Source: Rhizobium sp. BK316
GTDB lineage: Bacteria; Pseudomonadota; Alphaproteobacteria; Rhizobiales; Rhizobiaceae
DNA length: 64,000 bases
Assembly (NCBI RefSeq): GCF_014193695.1
Contig: NZ_JACHZR010000007.1
Coordinates: forward strand, 1 to 64,000
Direction: 5' to 3'
A program made the position numbers and the translations under genes. The notes beneath the pieces are model-generated. The model had not been told where the DNA came from. It was given only the letters and a program-made list of their open reading frames with translations, and ran no database searches. Below, piece by piece: positions 36,386 to 47,438 of the stretch (positions are counted from its first letter, which is position 1; every line of letters starts with the position of its first letter).

Positions 36386-39076
36386 TCAGGCTGCAAGATC
36401 GCGCAGAACTGTCTGCAGGATGCCGCCATTGTTGAGGTAGACGACCTCGTCCAGCGTATCGACGCGCGACAGCAGCGGAACATCCTTCACCGTGCCGTCG
36501 GCATAGGTGATCTTGGCGATCTTCTTTTCGCGCGGCTTAATGTTTTCGAGGCCCTCGATGGTGACGAGTTCGTCGCCCTTCAGGTTGAGGCTCTGCCAGG
36601 TCGTGCCCTCTTCGAAGACGAAGGGGATGACACCCATGCCGACCAGGTTCGAACGATGGATACGCTCGAAGCTCTGGGCGATCACGGCCTTGACGCCGAG
36701 CAGGTTCGTGCCCTTTGCAGCCCAGTCACGCGAAGAACCGTTGCCATATTCCACGCCAGCGAAGATGACGAGCGGAACGCCTTCGGCCTTGTACTGCATG
36801 GCCGCGTCGTAGATCGAGGTCTCTTCCTTGGACGGATAGTGGATGGTGTAACCACCTTCCTTGCCGTTCGCACCGAGCATGAAGTTGCGGATGCGGATAT
36901 TGGCGAAGGTGCCACGCATCATGACCTCATGGTTGCCGCGACGCGTACCATACTGGTTGAAGTCGGCGACTGCGACGTCATGGCCGAGCAGGTAGGCGCC
37001 GGCCGGCGAAGCAGCCTTGATCGAACCGGCCGGAGAAATGTGGTCGGTCGTGATCTTGTCGCCGAAGAGGCCAAGAACGCGTGCGCCCTTGATGTCCGAC
37101 GTGCCGGTACCCTTCTTGCCCATGCCGACAAAGTATGGCGGGTTCTGGACGTAGGTCGAGTCGTCGTCCCAGGCATAGGTCTGGCCTGGAGGAACCTGAA
37201 CGGCCTGCCAATTTTCGTCGCCCTTGAAGACGTCGGCATACTTGGTTTCGTAGAGCTCGCGGGTCACGTACTTCTGGATGAAGTCCTGCACCTCGTGCGA
37301 GGTCGGCCAAATGTCCTTCAGATAGACCGGATTGCCGTTCTGGTCTTCACCGATCGGCTCCTTCGTCAGATCCTTCTGAACCGTGCCGGCAAGCGCGTAG
37401 GCGACGACGAGCGGCGGCGAAGCGAGGTAGTTCGCCTGGACGTCAGGAGAAATACGGCCTTCAAAGTTACGGTTGCCCGAAAGCACGCCGGAGACGATCA
37501 GGCCCTTGTCATTGATTGTCTTGGAGATCGGCGCCGGCAGCGGACCGGAATTGCCGATGCAGGTCGTGCAGCCGAAACCGACGAGGTTGAAACCGAGCTT
37601 GTCGAGATCGGCCTGCAGGCCGGACTTGGCAAGATATTCGCCGACCACCTGCGATCCCGGAGCAAGCGAAGTCTTGACCCACGGCTTGGTCTTCAGACCC
37701 TTGGCAACGGCGTTGCGGGCAAGAAGGCCGGCAGCGATCAGAACCGACGGGTTGGAGGTGTTGGTGCACGACGTGATGGCGGCAATCGCCACGTCGCCAT
37801 GGCCGAGATCAAAATCCGTGCCTTCGACCGCATAGCGGTTGGAAAGTTGGCCGGGCTTCTTGTAGTCGGCATCCATCGAGCCGGCGAAGCCGGAAGCGAT
37901 GTTTTCGAGCGCGATGCGGCCTTCCGGACGCTTCGGACCGGCCATCGACGGAACGACGTCGCCGAGATCGAGTTCCAGTGTGTCGGTGAAGACGAGGTCG
38001 GAACCGTCGCCTTCGCGCCACATGCCCTGAGCCTTCGAATAGGCTTCGACGAGCGCGATCCGGTCATGCGTACGGCCGGACATGGTGAGGTAGTTGATGG
38101 TTTCGCCGTCGACCGGGAAGAAGCCGCAGGTCGCGCCATATTCCGGACCCATGTTACCGATCGTCGCGCGGTCGGCGAGCGGCATGTTGTCCATGCCCGG
38201 GCCGAAGAATTCGACGAACTTGGAAACGACGCCCTTCTTGCGCAGCATCTGCACGACGGTCAGAACGAGGTCGGTCGCGGTTACGCCTTCCTTGAGCTTG
38301 CCGGTCAGCTTGAAGCCGATGACTTCGGGCAGAAGCATCGAGACCGGCTGGCCGAGCATGGCGGCTTCAGCTTCGATACCGCCAACACCCCAGCCGAGAA
38401 CGCCGAGGCCGTTGATCATCGTCGTGTGCGAGTCGGTGCCGACGCAGGTATCCGGATAGGCGATCGTTTCGCCGTCCTCTTCCTTCGTCCAGACGGTCTG
38501 GCCGAGATATTCGAGATTGACCTGGTGACAGATGCCAGTCCCCGGAGGAACGACGCGGAAGTTCTTGAATGCCTGCTGGCCCCACTTCAGGAAGCGGTAG
38601 CGCTCCCCGTTGCGCTGGTATTCCAGCTCGACGTTCTTGGCGAAAGCCTGCGGCGTGCCGAATTCATCGACGATGACGGAGTGGTCGATGACGAGATCGA
38701 CGGGAACGAGCGGGTTGATCTTTTCCGGATCGCCACCGAGAGAAACCATCGCGTCGCGCATTGCGGCCAAGTCGACGACGGCGGGAACGCCGGTGAAGTC
38801 CTGCATCAGCACGCGGGCCGGGCGGTAGGCAATCTCGTTCTCGACGGCGCCCTTGTTGTTCAGCCACTCAGCAACGGCAAGGATGTGCTCCTTGGTGACC
38901 GATTGACCATCCTCGAAGCGCAGCAGATTTTCCAGCAGCACCTTCATCGAATAGGGGAGCTTCGATACGCCCGGCAGGCCGTTTGCCTCAGCCTTCGGCA
39001 GACTGTAGTAGACGTAGTCCTTTCCACCAACGGAAAGCTTGGACCGACAATTGAAACTGTCAAGAGATTTAGACAC
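36386..39076 (-). CDS. acnA: Aconitate hydratase A
   Basis: 896 residues, normal for an AcnA/IRP-type aconitase of the TCA cycle. The three [4Fe-4S] cysteines lie in [13 protein letters not shown] and [34 protein letters not shown] and the C-terminal swivel-domain [14 protein letters not shown] are invariant blocks. It is monocistronic and diverges from ccmA across 261 bases that hold both promoters. IRP-like RNA binding by apo-AcnA is known in other bacteria; nothing here shows it. Confidence 0.98.
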   Translation of the reverse strand: MSKSLDSFNCRSKLSVGGKDYVYYSLPKAEANGLPGVSKLPYSMKVLLENLLRFEDGQSVTKEHILAVAEWLNNKGAVENEIAYRPARVLMQDFTGVPAVVDLAAMRDAMVSLGGDPEKINPLVPVDLVIDHSVIVDEFGTPQAFAKNVELEYQRNGERYRFLKWGQQAFKNFRVVPPGTGICHQVNLEYLGQTVWTKEEDGETIAYPDTCVGTDSHTTMINGLGVLGWGVGGIEAEAAMLGQPVSMLLPEVIGFKLTGKLKEGVTATDLVLTVVQMLRKKGVVSKFVEFFGPGMDNMPLADRATIGNMGPEYGATCGFFPVDGETINYLTMSGRTHDRIALVEAYSKAQGMWREGDGSDLVFTDTLELDLGDVVPSMAGPKRPEGRIALENIASGFAGSMDADYKKPGQLSNRYAVEGTDFDLGHGDVAIAAITSCTNTSNPSVLIAAGLLARNAVAKGLKTKPWVKTSLAPGSQVVGEYLAKSGLQADLDKLGFNLVGFGCTTCIGNSGPLPAPISKTINDKGLIVSGVLSGNRNFEGRISPDVQANYLASPPLVVAYALAGTVQKDLTKEPIGEDQNGNPVYLKDIWPTSHEVQDFIQKYVTRELYETKYADVFKGDENWQAVQVPPGQTYAWDDDSTYVQNPPYFVGMGKKGTGTSDIKGARVLGLFGDKITTDHISPAGSIKAASPAGAYLLGHDVAVADFNQYGTRRGNHEVMMRGTFANIRIRNFMLGANGKEGGYTIHYPSKEETSIYDAAMQYKAEGVPLVIFAGVEYGNGSSRDWAAKGTNLLGVKAVIAQSFERIHRSNLVGMGVIPFVFEEGTTWQSLNLKGDELVTIEGLENIKPREKKIAKITYADGTVKDVPLLSRVDTLDEVVYLNNGGILQTVLRDLAA

Positions 39077-39337
39077 GAGAGACCCCGTTTCTGATAGCCA
39101 ACACAGTCGTGCGAACGCCTATGCACTTAATGCACATCAGGATGCGGGTACGGCCATTTCCGCTGTCCGCACGTGAGGAGAAGACCCCAAGTTCGGCGCA
39201 AGGATGAAATTCACGCCGACCGCTGGCGTGGTTGCAGGTCTTATAGATAATTTCGTAAAGACTTGCCATACCGACAAAGGTCAAAATTGGACATTTTTTG
39301 AGCCTGCCCGAGAGCGTAACGAAGAAAGAGCCGATGC

Positions 39338-39982
39338 ATGCATCTTACCGCTGAAAATCTGGCTGCCCGGCGCGGGGAAGATCTGATTTTCGTTAACGTT
39401 TCCTTTCACTTGCAGGCCGGCGAGGCGCTTATTTTGACGGGTAAAAACGGATCGGGAAAATCCACTTTATTGCGCGTGGTGGCGGGTCTTCTAAGGGCTG
39501 AGAAAGGCTCCGTCACAGTCACTGATTCTCACGGTGGCGAGAGCGGCCCGGCAGCCGAAGCGAGCCACTACCTTGGTCATCGCAATGCGATGAAGAATGA
39601 ACTTACGGTTGCAGAAAATCTGGATTTCTGGCGATCCTTTCTTGGACCCGGCAAAACCGCAAGCCCGAGCATCGAAGAAGCCGCCGAAGCGGTAGGCCTG
39701 CCCGGCATCACGCATCTTCCCTTCGGCTATCTCTCCGCAGGCCAGCAGCGCCGCTTTGCCTTTGCCAAGCTTTTGGTCGCACATCGCCCGATCTGGATCC
39801 TCGACGAGCCGACGGCAGCACTCGATGCCAGCGCAGACAAGTTGTTTGCGGGACTGATCGAAACGCATCGCCGCGAAGGCGGCATCGTGATTGCCGCGAC
39901 GCATCAGCCGCTTGGACTCGAAAATGCCGGAGAATTGCGCATGACCGGCTTTGCTGGCGTCGACCACGGAGTATGGGGATGA
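39338..39982 (+). CDS. ccmA: Heme exporter ATP-binding protein CcmA
   Basis: 214 residues. Walker A LTGKNGSGKSTLLRVVAGLL, signature YLSAGQQRRFAFAKLL and Walker B IWILDEPTAALD identify the ATPase of the CcmABCD complex, which powers release of holo-CcmE during cytochrome c maturation. The stop overlaps the ccmB start (ATGA). It is the first gene of ccmABCDG, divergent from acnA. ccmE, ccmF and ccmH are not in this window and must lie elsewhere. Confidence 0.96.
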   Translation: MHLTAENLAARRGEDLIFVNVSFHLQAGEALILTGKNGSGKSTLLRVVAGLLRAEKGSVTVTDSHGGESGPAAEASHYLGHRNAMKNELTVAENLDFWRSFLGPGKTASPSIEEAAEAVGLPGITHLPFGYLSAGQQRRFAFAKLLVAHRPIWILDEPTAALDASADKLFAGLIETHRREGGIVIAATHQPLGLENAGELRMTGFAGVDHGVWG

Positions 39983-40638
39983 TCGCCCTTTTCCTTCGCG
40001 ACCTCAAGCTTTCCATTCGCGCCGGCGGTGGTGCCTTGATCGGCATTCTCTTCTTTCTGACGATCGTTGCCGTCATTCCCTTTGGCGTTGGCCCCGATCT
40101 TGCGCTTCTTTCACGCATCGGCCCGGCCATCGTCTGGATCGGCGCTCTGCTTGCGGCCCTTCTCGGGCTCGATCGCCTGTTCCAGGCGGAGCGCGACGAT
40201 GGCTCGCTCGATCTGATGCTCATGCAGGAAACGCCGCTGGTGCTGACCGTGCTCGTCAAATGCGCTGCGCACTGGACGGCAACCAGCCTGCCGCTCGTCA
40301 TCGCCTCCCCATTGCTCGGCCTCTTCATGAACATGAACGAGACGGCGATCGGCGCGACCATGCTCACCCTTCTCGTCGGCTCGCCGGCGATCACCTTCAT
40401 CGGCGCCGTCGGTGCAGCCGTTGCCGTTGCGCTGCCGCGCGGTGGCCTGCTGGTCTCGGTGCTGATCCTGCCGCTGACGATCCCCGTGCTGATTTTCGGT
40501 GTCAGCGCCACCTATGCAGCAGTCGTGGGACCGTCGCCCTTCCTGCCACCCTTTCTTATCCTCATTGCCCTGACGCTTTTCTTCGCGGTCATTGGTCCGG
40601 CGGCTGCAGTCCTTGCACTCAGAAACACGGCGGATTGA
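39979..40638 (+). CDS. ccmB: Heme exporter membrane protein CcmB
   Basis: 219 residues from ATG 39979, preferred over 39973 because it gives the ATGA overlap with ccmA. Six hydrophobic helices and the CcmB-specific GVGPDLALLSRIGPAIVWIGALLAALLGLDRLFQAERDDGSLDLMLM segment are present. It forms the membrane part of the CcmAB ATPase complex with CcmC and CcmD. Confidence 0.96.
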   Translation: MIALFLRDLKLSIRAGGGALIGILFFLTIVAVIPFGVGPDLALLSRIGPAIVWIGALLAALLGLDRLFQAERDDGSLDLMLMQETPLVLTVLVKCAAHWTATSLPLVIASPLLGLFMNMNETAIGATMLTLLVGSPAITFIGAVGAAVAVALPRGGLLVSVLILPLTIPVLIFGVSATYAAVVGPSPFLPPFLILIALTLFFAVIGPAAAVLALRNTAD

Positions 40639-40686
40639 TCGGCGCTTCGATTGCGGCTCCGGGCGGATCAAGGTAAGGAAGCGGAT

Positions 40687-41448
40687 ATGAACGAAACGAG
40701 CCTTGCCATCAGCAAATTCAGCGACCTCGCCAACCCGACGCGGTTTCTGGCGCTGGCATCGCGTGTCATTCCATGGCTGGCCGGCATCACCGCCCTCTGT
40801 TTTATCATCGGCCTCTATCTGAGCTTCTCGACGGAAGGGGATTACCAGCAGGGCGAGACCGTGCGCATCATGTATGTGCATGTACCCGCCGCCTGGCTCT
40901 CCATGATGTGCTATACGGTCATGAGCATTTCGGCGATCGGCACACTCGTCTGGCGCCATCCGCTGGCCGATGTGTCGGCCAAGGCCGCCGCCCCGCTCGG
41001 AGCCGCCTTCACCCTGCTTGCACTCGTCACCGGCTCGCTCTGGGGCAAGCCCATGTGGGGCACATGGTGGGTCTGGGATGCGCGGCTGACCTCGGTCTTC
41101 ATTCTCTTCCTGATGTATCTCGGCCTGATCGCGCTGAACCGCGCCATGGATGAACCCTCCAAGGCTGCGCGCGTCACCGCCGTCCTCATCCTCGTTGGCT
41201 TCGTCAATATCCCGATCATCAAGTTCTCGGTCGACTGGTGGAACACGCTGCATCAGTCGGCAAGCGTCATGCGCCTCGATGGCCCGGCGATCGATCCGGA
41301 ATTCCTGCGCCCGCTGCTGATCATGGCGATCGCCTTCACCCTGCTGTTCTTCACGCTGCATCTAATGGCGATGAGGAACGAGATCTGGCGCCGCCGCATC
41401 GCCTCCCAGCGCCGCATGGCTGCCCGTATGGCAGGTCGGGAGGAATAG
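40687..41448 (+). CDS. ccmC: Heme-handling protein CcmC
   Basis: 253 residues from ATG 40687. CcmC binds heme and passes it to CcmE. The tryptophan-rich motif [18 protein letters not shown] between helices and the histidine regions ([11 protein letters not shown] and [11 protein letters not shown]) are intact; six helices are expected. It starts 48 bases after ccmB and ends 2 bases before ccmD. Confidence 0.97.
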   Translation: MNETSLAISKFSDLANPTRFLALASRVIPWLAGITALCFIIGLYLSFSTEGDYQQGETVRIMYVHVPAAWLSMMCYTVMSISAIGTLVWRHPLADVSAKAAAPLGAAFTLLALVTGSLWGKPMWGTWWVWDARLTSVFILFLMYLGLIALNRAMDEPSKAARVTAVLILVGFVNIPIIKFSVDWWNTLHQSASVMRLDGPAIDPEFLRPLLIMAIAFTLLFFTLHLMAMRNEIWRRRIASQRRMAARMAGREE

Positions 41449-41450
41449 CG

Positions 41451-41624
41451 ATGGGTAGTAGCTACGCTTTCTACGTCTACGGCTCCTACGGCTTCGCCGC
41501 CCTGGTAACGATTGCGGTAACGCTCTGGACCTGGTCTGACGGGCGGGCGCGCCGGAAGGAATTGGCAGCGCTCGAAGCCGCCGGCATCCGCCGCCGTTCC
41601 GCCAGACCGAGGGACGGCGAATGA
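41451..41624 (+). CDS. ccmD: Heme exporter small membrane protein CcmD
   Basis: 57 residues, too short for most gene callers but placed exactly where ccmD belongs. One helix ([17 protein letters not shown]) follows the typical [10 protein letters not shown] start, and the basic tail [20 protein letters not shown] is cytoplasmic. CcmD stabilises the CcmABC-CcmE complex. Its stop overlaps the ccmG start by 4 bases. Confidence 0.92.
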   Translation: MGSSYAFYVYGSYGFAALVTIAVTLWTWSDGRARRKELAALEAAGIRRRSARPRDGE

Positions 41625-42229
41625 CCGAGGCTCCACAAGAAAATAGACCGAAGAGCCGCGGCCTCAGCCGCTATGCACTTGCTCTGATCCCGCTGGTCGT
41701 TTTCGGCGGCATTGCCGCGACTGCAGCAAAAATGCTCTACGATCAGGATTTCCACGGCAAGAACGTCGCCGAGATTCCCTCCGCCTTGATCGGCACCAAG
41801 GCACCATCGCTGAACCTGCCGCCGCTCGAAGGCTCTGGCCTGCCGGCGCTGACGGATGAGGCGGTCAAGGGCAAGCTCACCCTCGTCAACGTCTTCGCCT
41901 CCTGGTGCATTCCCTGCCGCGACGAACATCCTCTCCTGAAGCAGCTCGCCGAGGATGGGCAGCTGAATATCGTCGCCATCAACTACAAGGATAAAAACGA
42001 CAACGCCCTGCGTTTCCTCGGTGAACTCGGCAATCCCTATCGAGCCATCGGCATAGACCCGAACGGCAAGGCAGCGATCGACTGGGGTGTCTACGGCATT
42101 CCGGAAAGCTATCTCGTCGCGCCTGACGGCACGATCATTTACAAGCGTGTCGGCCCCTTCGACGATCTCAGCCTGAAGGAAGGCCTCTTTCCGGCAATGG
42201 AAAAGGCGCTGGGCAAGCCGGTTTCTTAA
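41621..42229 (+). CDS. ccmG: Thiol:disulfide interchange protein CcmG/DsbE (CycY)
   Basis: 202 residues with an N-terminal membrane anchor ([19 protein letters not shown]) and a periplasmic thioredoxin fold. The redox motif is WCIPC in [20 protein letters not shown]; the cis-proline region [13 protein letters not shown] and the CcmG-specific insert follow. It reduces the heme-ligating cysteines of apocytochrome c. It is the last gene of ccmABCDG and overlaps the DUF2585 gene by 4 bases, tail to tail. Confidence 0.95.
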   Translation: MTEAPQENRPKSRGLSRYALALIPLVVFGGIAATAAKMLYDQDFHGKNVAEIPSALIGTKAPSLNLPPLEGSGLPALTDEAVKGKLTLVNVFASWCIPCRDEHPLLKQLAEDGQLNIVAINYKDKNDNALRFLGELGNPYRAIGIDPNGKAAIDWGVYGIPESYLVAPDGTIIYKRVGPFDDLSLKEGLFPAMEKALGKPVS

Positions 42230-42813
42230 GCCCCGCTCTGCCAGACCTTGATCGCTTCGACAGGCCAGATCAACATCAGCACATTCAGCGTCAGATTGTC
42301 CCGGATCACGTAACCGGTGAAAATCTCGAAGAAGATTGCGATCGCCACCGTCAGCGCCACGGGCGCCCTTGATGCAAAGAAGAAGCCGACAGCCATGAAG
42401 ATCGTATCCATGACCGAATTGATGATGCTGTCGCCGTAGTAATCGAGCGAGATCGTCGCCGTGCGGTAGCGATCGATGATCAGAGGCGAATTTTCCAGAA
42501 GCTCCCAGCCGGATTCGACGAGCATAGCTAGAAGCAGCCTCGCCGCCAGCGGCTTGCCGCGAAGCAGGAGGTGCGCAAGCCCGTAGAACAGAAAGCCATG
42601 GATGATGTGCGACGGCGTGTACCAGTCGGACAGGTGCTGGGAATTGCCGCTGGAATTGACCGTGCCTTCCCAGAGTTTGACGTAACCGCAGGTGCAGATC
42701 GGCACCCGGCCCATCAGATATTCGGCGACGATCTGGACGACCAGCACCGCAAGGCATGCAGAAAACCAGAAGACCTGATGCCGCGCTCGGTCGGCGCCGT
42801 CGATGACAGTCAC
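42226..42813 (-). CDS. DUF2585 family membrane protein
   Basis: 195 residues with four or five hydrophobic helices. Recognisable are [49 protein letters not shown] and [36 protein letters not shown], the DUF2585 (UPF0314) signature with conserved Cys, His and Glu residues. Function is unknown. Its start overlaps the yciB stop by 4 bases, so it ends the dapF-mtaB-ftsY-yciB run. Confidence 0.88.
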   Translation of the reverse strand: MTVIDGADRARHQVFWFSACLAVLVVQIVAEYLMGRVPICTCGYVKLWEGTVNSSGNSQHLSDWYTPSHIIHGFLFYGLAHLLLRGKPLAARLLLAMLVESGWELLENSPLIIDRYRTATISLDYYGDSIINSVMDTIFMAVGFFFASRAPVALTVAIAIFFEIFTGYVIRDNLTLNVLMLIWPVEAIKVWQSGA

Positions 42814-43454
42814 TTTTCGCTTTCCGCCTCGGTGGAAATGCTGTGCTTCAGCACCAGCGGCATCTGCGCCATCGTGAAGATGATGGTGATCGGCATCGTG
42901 CCCCAGACCTTGAAGGCGATCCAGAAATTATCCGAGAAATTGCGCCAGACGACCTCGTTCAGCACCGCGAGGAAGAGGAAGAAGATGCCCCAGCGGATCG
43001 TCAGCTTGCGCCAGCCTTCGGCATCGAGCTGGAAGGCAGCGTTGAAGACATAGCCGAGAAGCGACTTGCCGAAGGCAAGGCCGCCGAGCAGGGCAAAGCC
43101 GAAGAGCGCGTTGACGATGGTCGGCTTCATCTTGATGAAGGTTTCGTTCTGCAGCCAGATCGACAAAGAACCGAAGATCAGCACGACGATGCCTGAAACG
43201 AAGGGCATGATCGGCAGATGGCCAAGCATGATCTTGGAAACCACCAGCGAGAGAATGGTCGCGCCCATGAAGAGGCCGGTCGCCACGAAGAGCGGACCAC
43301 CGAGTTCGGCCAATGCCGGAAAACGCGCGACGAGCCATTCACCACGCAGATTGGCAAAGAAAAAGACCATAAGCGGCCCGAGTTCCAGCGCCAGTTTCAG
43401 AAGCGGATGATGCCGGTCTGCGGCGCTGGGAGTAATATCGCTTTCAGTCGTCAT
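42810..43454 (-). CDS. yciB: Inner-membrane septation protein YciB/IspZ
   Basis: 214 residues, six hydrophobic helices. [59 protein letters not shown] and the mid-protein [26 protein letters not shown] are the YciB family pattern. The family affects intracellular septation and cell-envelope synthesis. It lies 59 bases after ftsY and overlaps DUF2585. Confidence 0.93.
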   Translation of the reverse strand: MTTESDITPSAADRHHPLLKLALELGPLMVFFFANLRGEWLVARFPALAELGGPLFVATGLFMGATILSLVVSKIMLGHLPIMPFVSGIVVLIFGSLSIWLQNETFIKMKPTIVNALFGFALLGGLAFGKSLLGYVFNAAFQLDAEGWRKLTIRWGIFFLFLAVLNEVVWRNFSDNFWIAFKVWGTMPITIIFTMAQMPLVLKHSISTEAESEK

Positions 43455-43513
43455 GCTTCTTCAAACCTGCTTTTTTGCAATGCATGCAAGCCATCAACGG
43501 CTAATCTGTGGCA

Positions 43514-45079
43514 TCATTGGCCAATGCCGGCAATGGCCTGCGCAAAATCCTCGGCCTCGAACGGTTCGAGATCGTCGACCCCTTCCCCGACGCCGATGAA
43601 ATAGACCGGCAGCTTATGCTTGGCGGAGATCGCCACCAGGATGCCGCCGCGCGCCGTGCCGTCAAGCTTGGTCATGATCAGCCCGCTGACACCGGCGACA
43701 TTGCGGAAGATCTCAACCTGATTGAGCGCATTCTGACCCGTCGTCGCATCGAGTGTCTGGAGCACGGTATGCGGCGCATCGGGATCGAGCTTACCGAGCA
43801 CGCGCACGATCTTTTCCAGCTCGGCCATCAGCTCCGCCTTGTTCTGCAGGCGGCCCGCCGTATCAATGATCAGCACATCGCACTTCTTGGCTTTCGCCTG
43901 CTCGAAAGCGTCATAGGCAAGCCCCGCCGCATCCGCGCCGAGCTTGGTGCCGATGAATTCGGATTTGGTGCGATCGGCCCAGATCTTCAACTGCTCGATG
44001 GCGGCAGCGCGGAACGTATCGCCAGCCGCCACCATCACCTTGAGTCCGGCGCCGGAAAGCTTGGCTGCCAGCTTGCCGATCGTTGTCGTCTTGCCGGTAC
44101 CATTAACACCGACGACGAGAATGACATGCGGCTTGTGCGAGAGATCGAGCTGCAGCGGCTTGGCAACCGGCTTCAATACCTTGGCGATTTCACTCGCCAT
44201 GATGCGGCTGACATCCTCACCGGTCACATCCTTGCCGTAACGCTCGGAGGCGAGTGTATCGGTAACACGCATCGCCGTCTCGACACCAAGATCGGCCTGG
44301 ATCAGCAAGTCCTCGAGATCCTGCAGCGTGTCGTCATCCAGCTTGCGCTTGGTGAAGAGCGCGGCGATCTGGCCGGTAAGCTGAGAAGAGGTGCGCGCGA
44401 GACCATTGCGCAGGCGCTGGAACCAGGAAAGCCTCGGCTGCGGCGCGACCACGGGTTCGGGTTCGGCTTCCGGTCCGGTGGCAAAGCCTCTGGGAAGGAT
44501 GGGATTCGGCGCCGATTCGGCGGGGGTGACACCCCCCTCTGTCCTGCCGGATATCTCCCCCACAAGGGGGGAGATTGGCAAGGATTGAGAATCCTGCACT
44601 ACCTTAGCTGGAATTTCCTGGGCGTCACGAGTTGGAATCTCTTCCGGAAATGCCTCGGTTGGCTCGACTCTGCCTTCCTCTCTCACGGCAGCGTCATCCT
44701 CCAAACGATCTCCCTCCTTGTGGGGGAGATGTCCCGAAGGGACAGAGGGGGGTGCTGCCGCAGCGTCGTCTGCACTCGCTTCCGCCTCGGCTTCCAACAG
44801 CGACAAAGGGACAACGCCCATGTCGCCCAGATCATCGGCAGTAGGGAGTAATTCGGACCGGGCTTCAACCGGTTCTTGCTCCGCGAGAGCTTCCTCGATA
44901 TCCGCCGCCGGACCGCCGGCCGTATCCATTTCCTCAGCTAGGACCGGATCAGCAGCAACCGGCAGATCTTCGTCGCGCGAGCGCGGCTCCAATTCCTTCT
45001 CCACGGCTTCCGGCACGAGCTCTTCAGCCGGCTTGTCCTTGCCGAAAGTGAAGACCTTTTTGATGAAACTGAGTGCCAT
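43514..45079 (-). CDS. ftsY: Signal recognition particle receptor FtsY
   Basis: 521 residues. The first ~215 residues are acidic and Ala/Glu-rich (A domain). The NG domain follows: G324-VNGTGKTTTIGKLA (G1), GDTFRAAA (G2), DTAGRLQNKAELM (G3) and TKLDGTARGG (G4). FtsY docks Ffh-bound ribosomes at the membrane. Two inverted copies of a rhizobial palindromic repeat are translated within the A domain, at about residues 110-126 and 166-185. The NG domain is unaffected. mtaB and dapF lie just upstream. Confidence 0.96.
   Translation of the reverse strand: MALSFIKKVFTFGKDKPAEELVPEAVEKELEPRSRDEDLPVAADPVLAEEMDTAGGPAADIEEALAEQEPVEARSELLPTADDLGDMGVVPLSLLEAEAEASADDAAAAPPSVPSGHLPHKEGDRLEDDAAVREEGRVEPTEAFPEEIPTRDAQEIPAKVVQDSQSLPISPLVGEISGRTEGGVTPAESAPNPILPRGFATGPEAEPEPVVAPQPRLSWFQRLRNGLARTSSQLTGQIAALFTKRKLDDDTLQDLEDLLIQADLGVETAMRVTDTLASERYGKDVTGEDVSRIMASEIAKVLKPVAKPLQLDLSHKPHVILVVGVNGTGKTTTIGKLAAKLSGAGLKVMVAAGDTFRAAAIEQLKIWADRTKSEFIGTKLGADAAGLAYDAFEQAKAKKCDVLIIDTAGRLQNKAELMAELEKIVRVLGKLDPDAPHTVLQTLDATTGQNALNQVEIFRNVAGVSGLIMTKLDGTARGGILVAISAKHKLPVYFIGVGEGVDDLEPFEAEDFAQAIAGIGQ
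44525..44580 (+). repeat. Palindromic repeat, copy 1, inside ftsY
   Basis: The core ACCCCCCTCTGTCC is followed by an internal stem-loop (ATCTCCC...GGGAGAT, around CCCACAAGGG). It reads in frame as part of FtsY (SPLVGEISGRTEGGV on the minus strand). It is homologous to the inverted copy at 44704-44757. Confidence 0.8.
44704..44757 (-). repeat. Palindromic repeat, copy 2 (inverted), inside ftsY
   Basis: This is the reverse complement of copy 1 with few differences, including one base of length around TGCCGG versus CTTCGGG. It is translated in FtsY as PPSVPSGHLPHKEGDRL. Copies 1 and 2 can pair with each other across about 125 bases in the ftsY message. Confidence 0.8.
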
Positions 45080-45095
45080 GAAGCTGTCCGTGAAG

Positions 45096-46370
45096 TCAGG
45101 CCGCCGCGGCAGCCGTCAATTGCATGTCGAGATGCTTGCCATTGTGGCCAGTGATCGTCGCTTCGACGATATCGCGCGGACGAAGACCGGGCACCGCGAC
45201 AAGCGTGAAGTTTTCCGTATGGGCAAGACCGTTATTTTCCACCAGCAGCCATTGCCGCGTTCCGACCATCTTGTCCAGATGGCGCTGGTGCAGCATCTGT
45301 CCAGTGGCACGGAGGCAAGCGGCGCGATCCTTGATGAGCGAGCGATCGAGCTGTGGCATGCGCGCGGCGGGCGTGCCGGGGCGCGGGCTATAGGGGAAGA
45401 CGTGCAGATGCGCGATGTCAGCCTCTTCCGCCAGCCGCACCGCATTTTCGAACATCTCTGCGGTCTCTGTCGGGAAACCGGCGATCATGTCCGCACCAAA
45501 ACTCATCTCCGGCCGCAGCCGACGCACGTCTTCGATGAATCGCAGGGCGTCAGCCCGCAGATGCCGGCGTTTCATGCGCTTGAGGATCATGTCGTCGCCA
45601 TGTTGCAGCGATAGGTGCAGATGCGGCATGAAGCGCTGCTCGTCGGCGATCAGATCCATGAGATGGCGATCGGCCTCGATGCTGTCGATGGAAGACAGCC
45701 GCAGGCGGCGGATATCGGGCACCTGCTTCAGCAGCGTTTTTGCCAGCAGACCGAGCGTCGGCTGGCCGGGAAGATCGTCGCCGTAACTCGTGGCGTCGAC
45801 GCCGGTCAGCACGATTTCGCGATAGCCGCTTTCGACGAGGTTGCGCGCCTGATCGACCACCGCCCCCATCGGCACGGAACGCGAATTGCCCCGGCCATAG
45901 GGAATGATGCAGAAAGTGCAGCGATGGTCGCAGCCGTTCTGCACCTGGATGAAGGCGCGCACATGGCCGTCGATATGCCTGACCATCTGCGGCGCGGTGT
46001 GGCGCACACTCATGATGTCGTTGACGCGCAGCTTCTCTTCCGCCGAAACGCCGAAATCCGGAAGCGCGCTATAAGAGGCAGCCTTCAGCTTCTCCTCATT
46101 GCCGAGCACGGCATCGACCTCGGCCATTTCGGCAAAGGTCTGCTTTTCCGTCTGCGCCGCACAGCCGGTGACGATGATGCGGGCATGCGGATTGTCGCGG
46201 CGCGCACGGCGGATCGCCTGGCGGGCCTGGCGCACGGCTTCGCCGGTCACGGCACAGGTATTGACCAGGATGGCGTTGTTGAGCCCGGCTGCTTCCGCCT
46301 GCGATCTCATCACTTCGGATTCATAAGTATTGAGACGACAGCCGAAGGTGATGACCTCGACGCCGCTCAC
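45096..46370 (-). CDS. mtaB: tRNA (t6A37)-methylthiotransferase
   Basis: 424 residues. The MiaB-like layout is complete. An N-terminal UPF0004 domain has three cysteines ([30 protein letters not shown]). A radical-SAM cluster [15 protein letters not shown] and a C-terminal TRAM domain follow. MtaB converts t6A37, made with TsaD, to ms2t6A37. It overlaps dapF by 4 bases and ends 16 bases before ftsY. Confidence 0.95.
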   Translation of the reverse strand: MSGVEVITFGCRLNTYESEVMRSQAEAAGLNNAILVNTCAVTGEAVRQARQAIRRARRDNPHARIIVTGCAAQTEKQTFAEMAEVDAVLGNEEKLKAASYSALPDFGVSAEEKLRVNDIMSVRHTAPQMVRHIDGHVRAFIQVQNGCDHRCTFCIIPYGRGNSRSVPMGAVVDQARNLVESGYREIVLTGVDATSYGDDLPGQPTLGLLAKTLLKQVPDIRRLRLSSIDSIEADRHLMDLIADEQRFMPHLHLSLQHGDDMILKRMKRRHLRADALRFIEDVRRLRPEMSFGADMIAGFPTETAEMFENAVRLAEEADIAHLHVFPYSPRPGTPAARMPQLDRSLIKDRAACLRATGQMLHQRHLDKMVGTRQWLLVENNGLAHTENFTLVAVPGLRPRDIVEATITGHNGKHLDMQLTAAAAA

Positions 46371-47269
46371 CGCGCTTCCGCTCCGCGTTCGGCATCACGC
46401 GACCATGTGCCGGTCGACGGATCGAGCGTGCCGGACCATTCCCATTCGGCAGGACCGGTCATGACCACGTGATCGTCCTCGCGCCAGTCGATAACGAGCG
46501 GCTGGCGGATCGGGCTGGAGGCGACGTCGATCGTCACCTTGCGGCCGGTACGACCAGTGCGCGCAGCACTGACGGCGGAGGCGCAGGCGGCCGAACCGCA
46601 GGCGAGCGTCAGACCTGCTCCGCGCTCCCAGGTGCGCGTCCGCAGCGCCGAGTCCGAGATGACCTGCGCCAACGTGATATTGGCCTTTTCCGGGAAGATC
46701 GGATGGTTTTCGAGCAGCGGCCCGAAACGTTCGAGATCGAAGCTCATCGGATCGCGATCGACCCAGAAGATCGCATGCGGATTGCCCATGGACATGGCCG
46801 AAGGCGAATGCAGCACGGGATTGTCGATCGGCCCGATCTGCAGCTCGATACGGCTCGTATCGTGGAATTCTTCGGCGAGCGGAATACGGTTCCATTCGAA
46901 AACTGGCAGGCCCATGTCGACAGAGATCGTGCCGTCTTCATGCTCGACGGCATTCAGAATGCCGGCGACCGTCTGGAAGGTGAAGGCCTTCTTGCCGGTT
47001 TCAGCGGCCAACGCCTGCACGACGCAGCGCGTACCGTTGCCGCAGGCCTGCGCCTTGGATCCGTCGGAATTGAGGATATCGATATAGACGTCGGTGCCCT
47101 GCGCCTTCGGATCATGGATTGCCATGATCTGATCGAACTGGGTCGCGGCATCGGCATTGAGCGCGACTGCCGCCTGCGGCGTCACCTTGTCGGTCCGCCC
47201 GCGCATGTCGACAACCAGGATCTTGTTGCCAAGCCCGTTCATCTTCGCGAATTCGACCGTATTGCTCAT
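46367..47269 (-). CDS. dapF: Diaminopimelate epimerase
   Basis: 300 residues. DapF makes meso-diaminopimelate for lysine and peptidoglycan. The paired active-site cysteines are in [10 protein letters not shown] and [29 protein letters not shown] and [11 protein letters not shown] are family blocks. It is the first gene of the dapF-mtaB-ftsY-yciB-DUF2585 run, and its promoter must lie in the long intergenic region to the right. Confidence 0.96.
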   Translation of the reverse strand: MSNTVEFAKMNGLGNKILVVDMRGRTDKVTPQAAVALNADAATQFDQIMAIHDPKAQGTDVYIDILNSDGSKAQACGNGTRCVVQALAAETGKKAFTFQTVAGILNAVEHEDGTISVDMGLPVFEWNRIPLAEEFHDTSRIELQIGPIDNPVLHSPSAMSMGNPHAIFWVDRDPMSFDLERFGPLLENHPIFPEKANITLAQVISDSALRTRTWERGAGLTLACGSAACASAVSAARTGRTGRKVTIDVASSPIRQPLVIDWREDDHVVMTGPAEWEWSGTLDPSTGTWSRDAERGAEAR

Positions 47270-47438
47270 CTGACTATTTCCGCTGCGTTTCGGCTGTATA
47301 TGGCGGAAATGCGCAGGGATTACCAGTGGGTGAGCGCCAAGCGAGGTCCGTCCTTTTTCTTACGCGCAAAGCAGAAGCCCCGCGAAATCACAACGGGTAC
47401 GGCACAGTCAGCCTTTATAAACCAGGCCAAATCCAGAC

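Noticed and set aside
36656-39094. 812-codon open frame on the plus strand
   Set aside because: It lies wholly opposite acnA, one of the best supported genes here. Its translation is Arg/Asp/Val-rich low-complexity without motifs, as expected for the antisense of a GC-rich gene.
44525-44757. Frameshift or mis-assembly in ftsY
   Set aside because: The repeats interrupt the acidic domain but the frame is continuous from start to stop, and the NG domain is intact.
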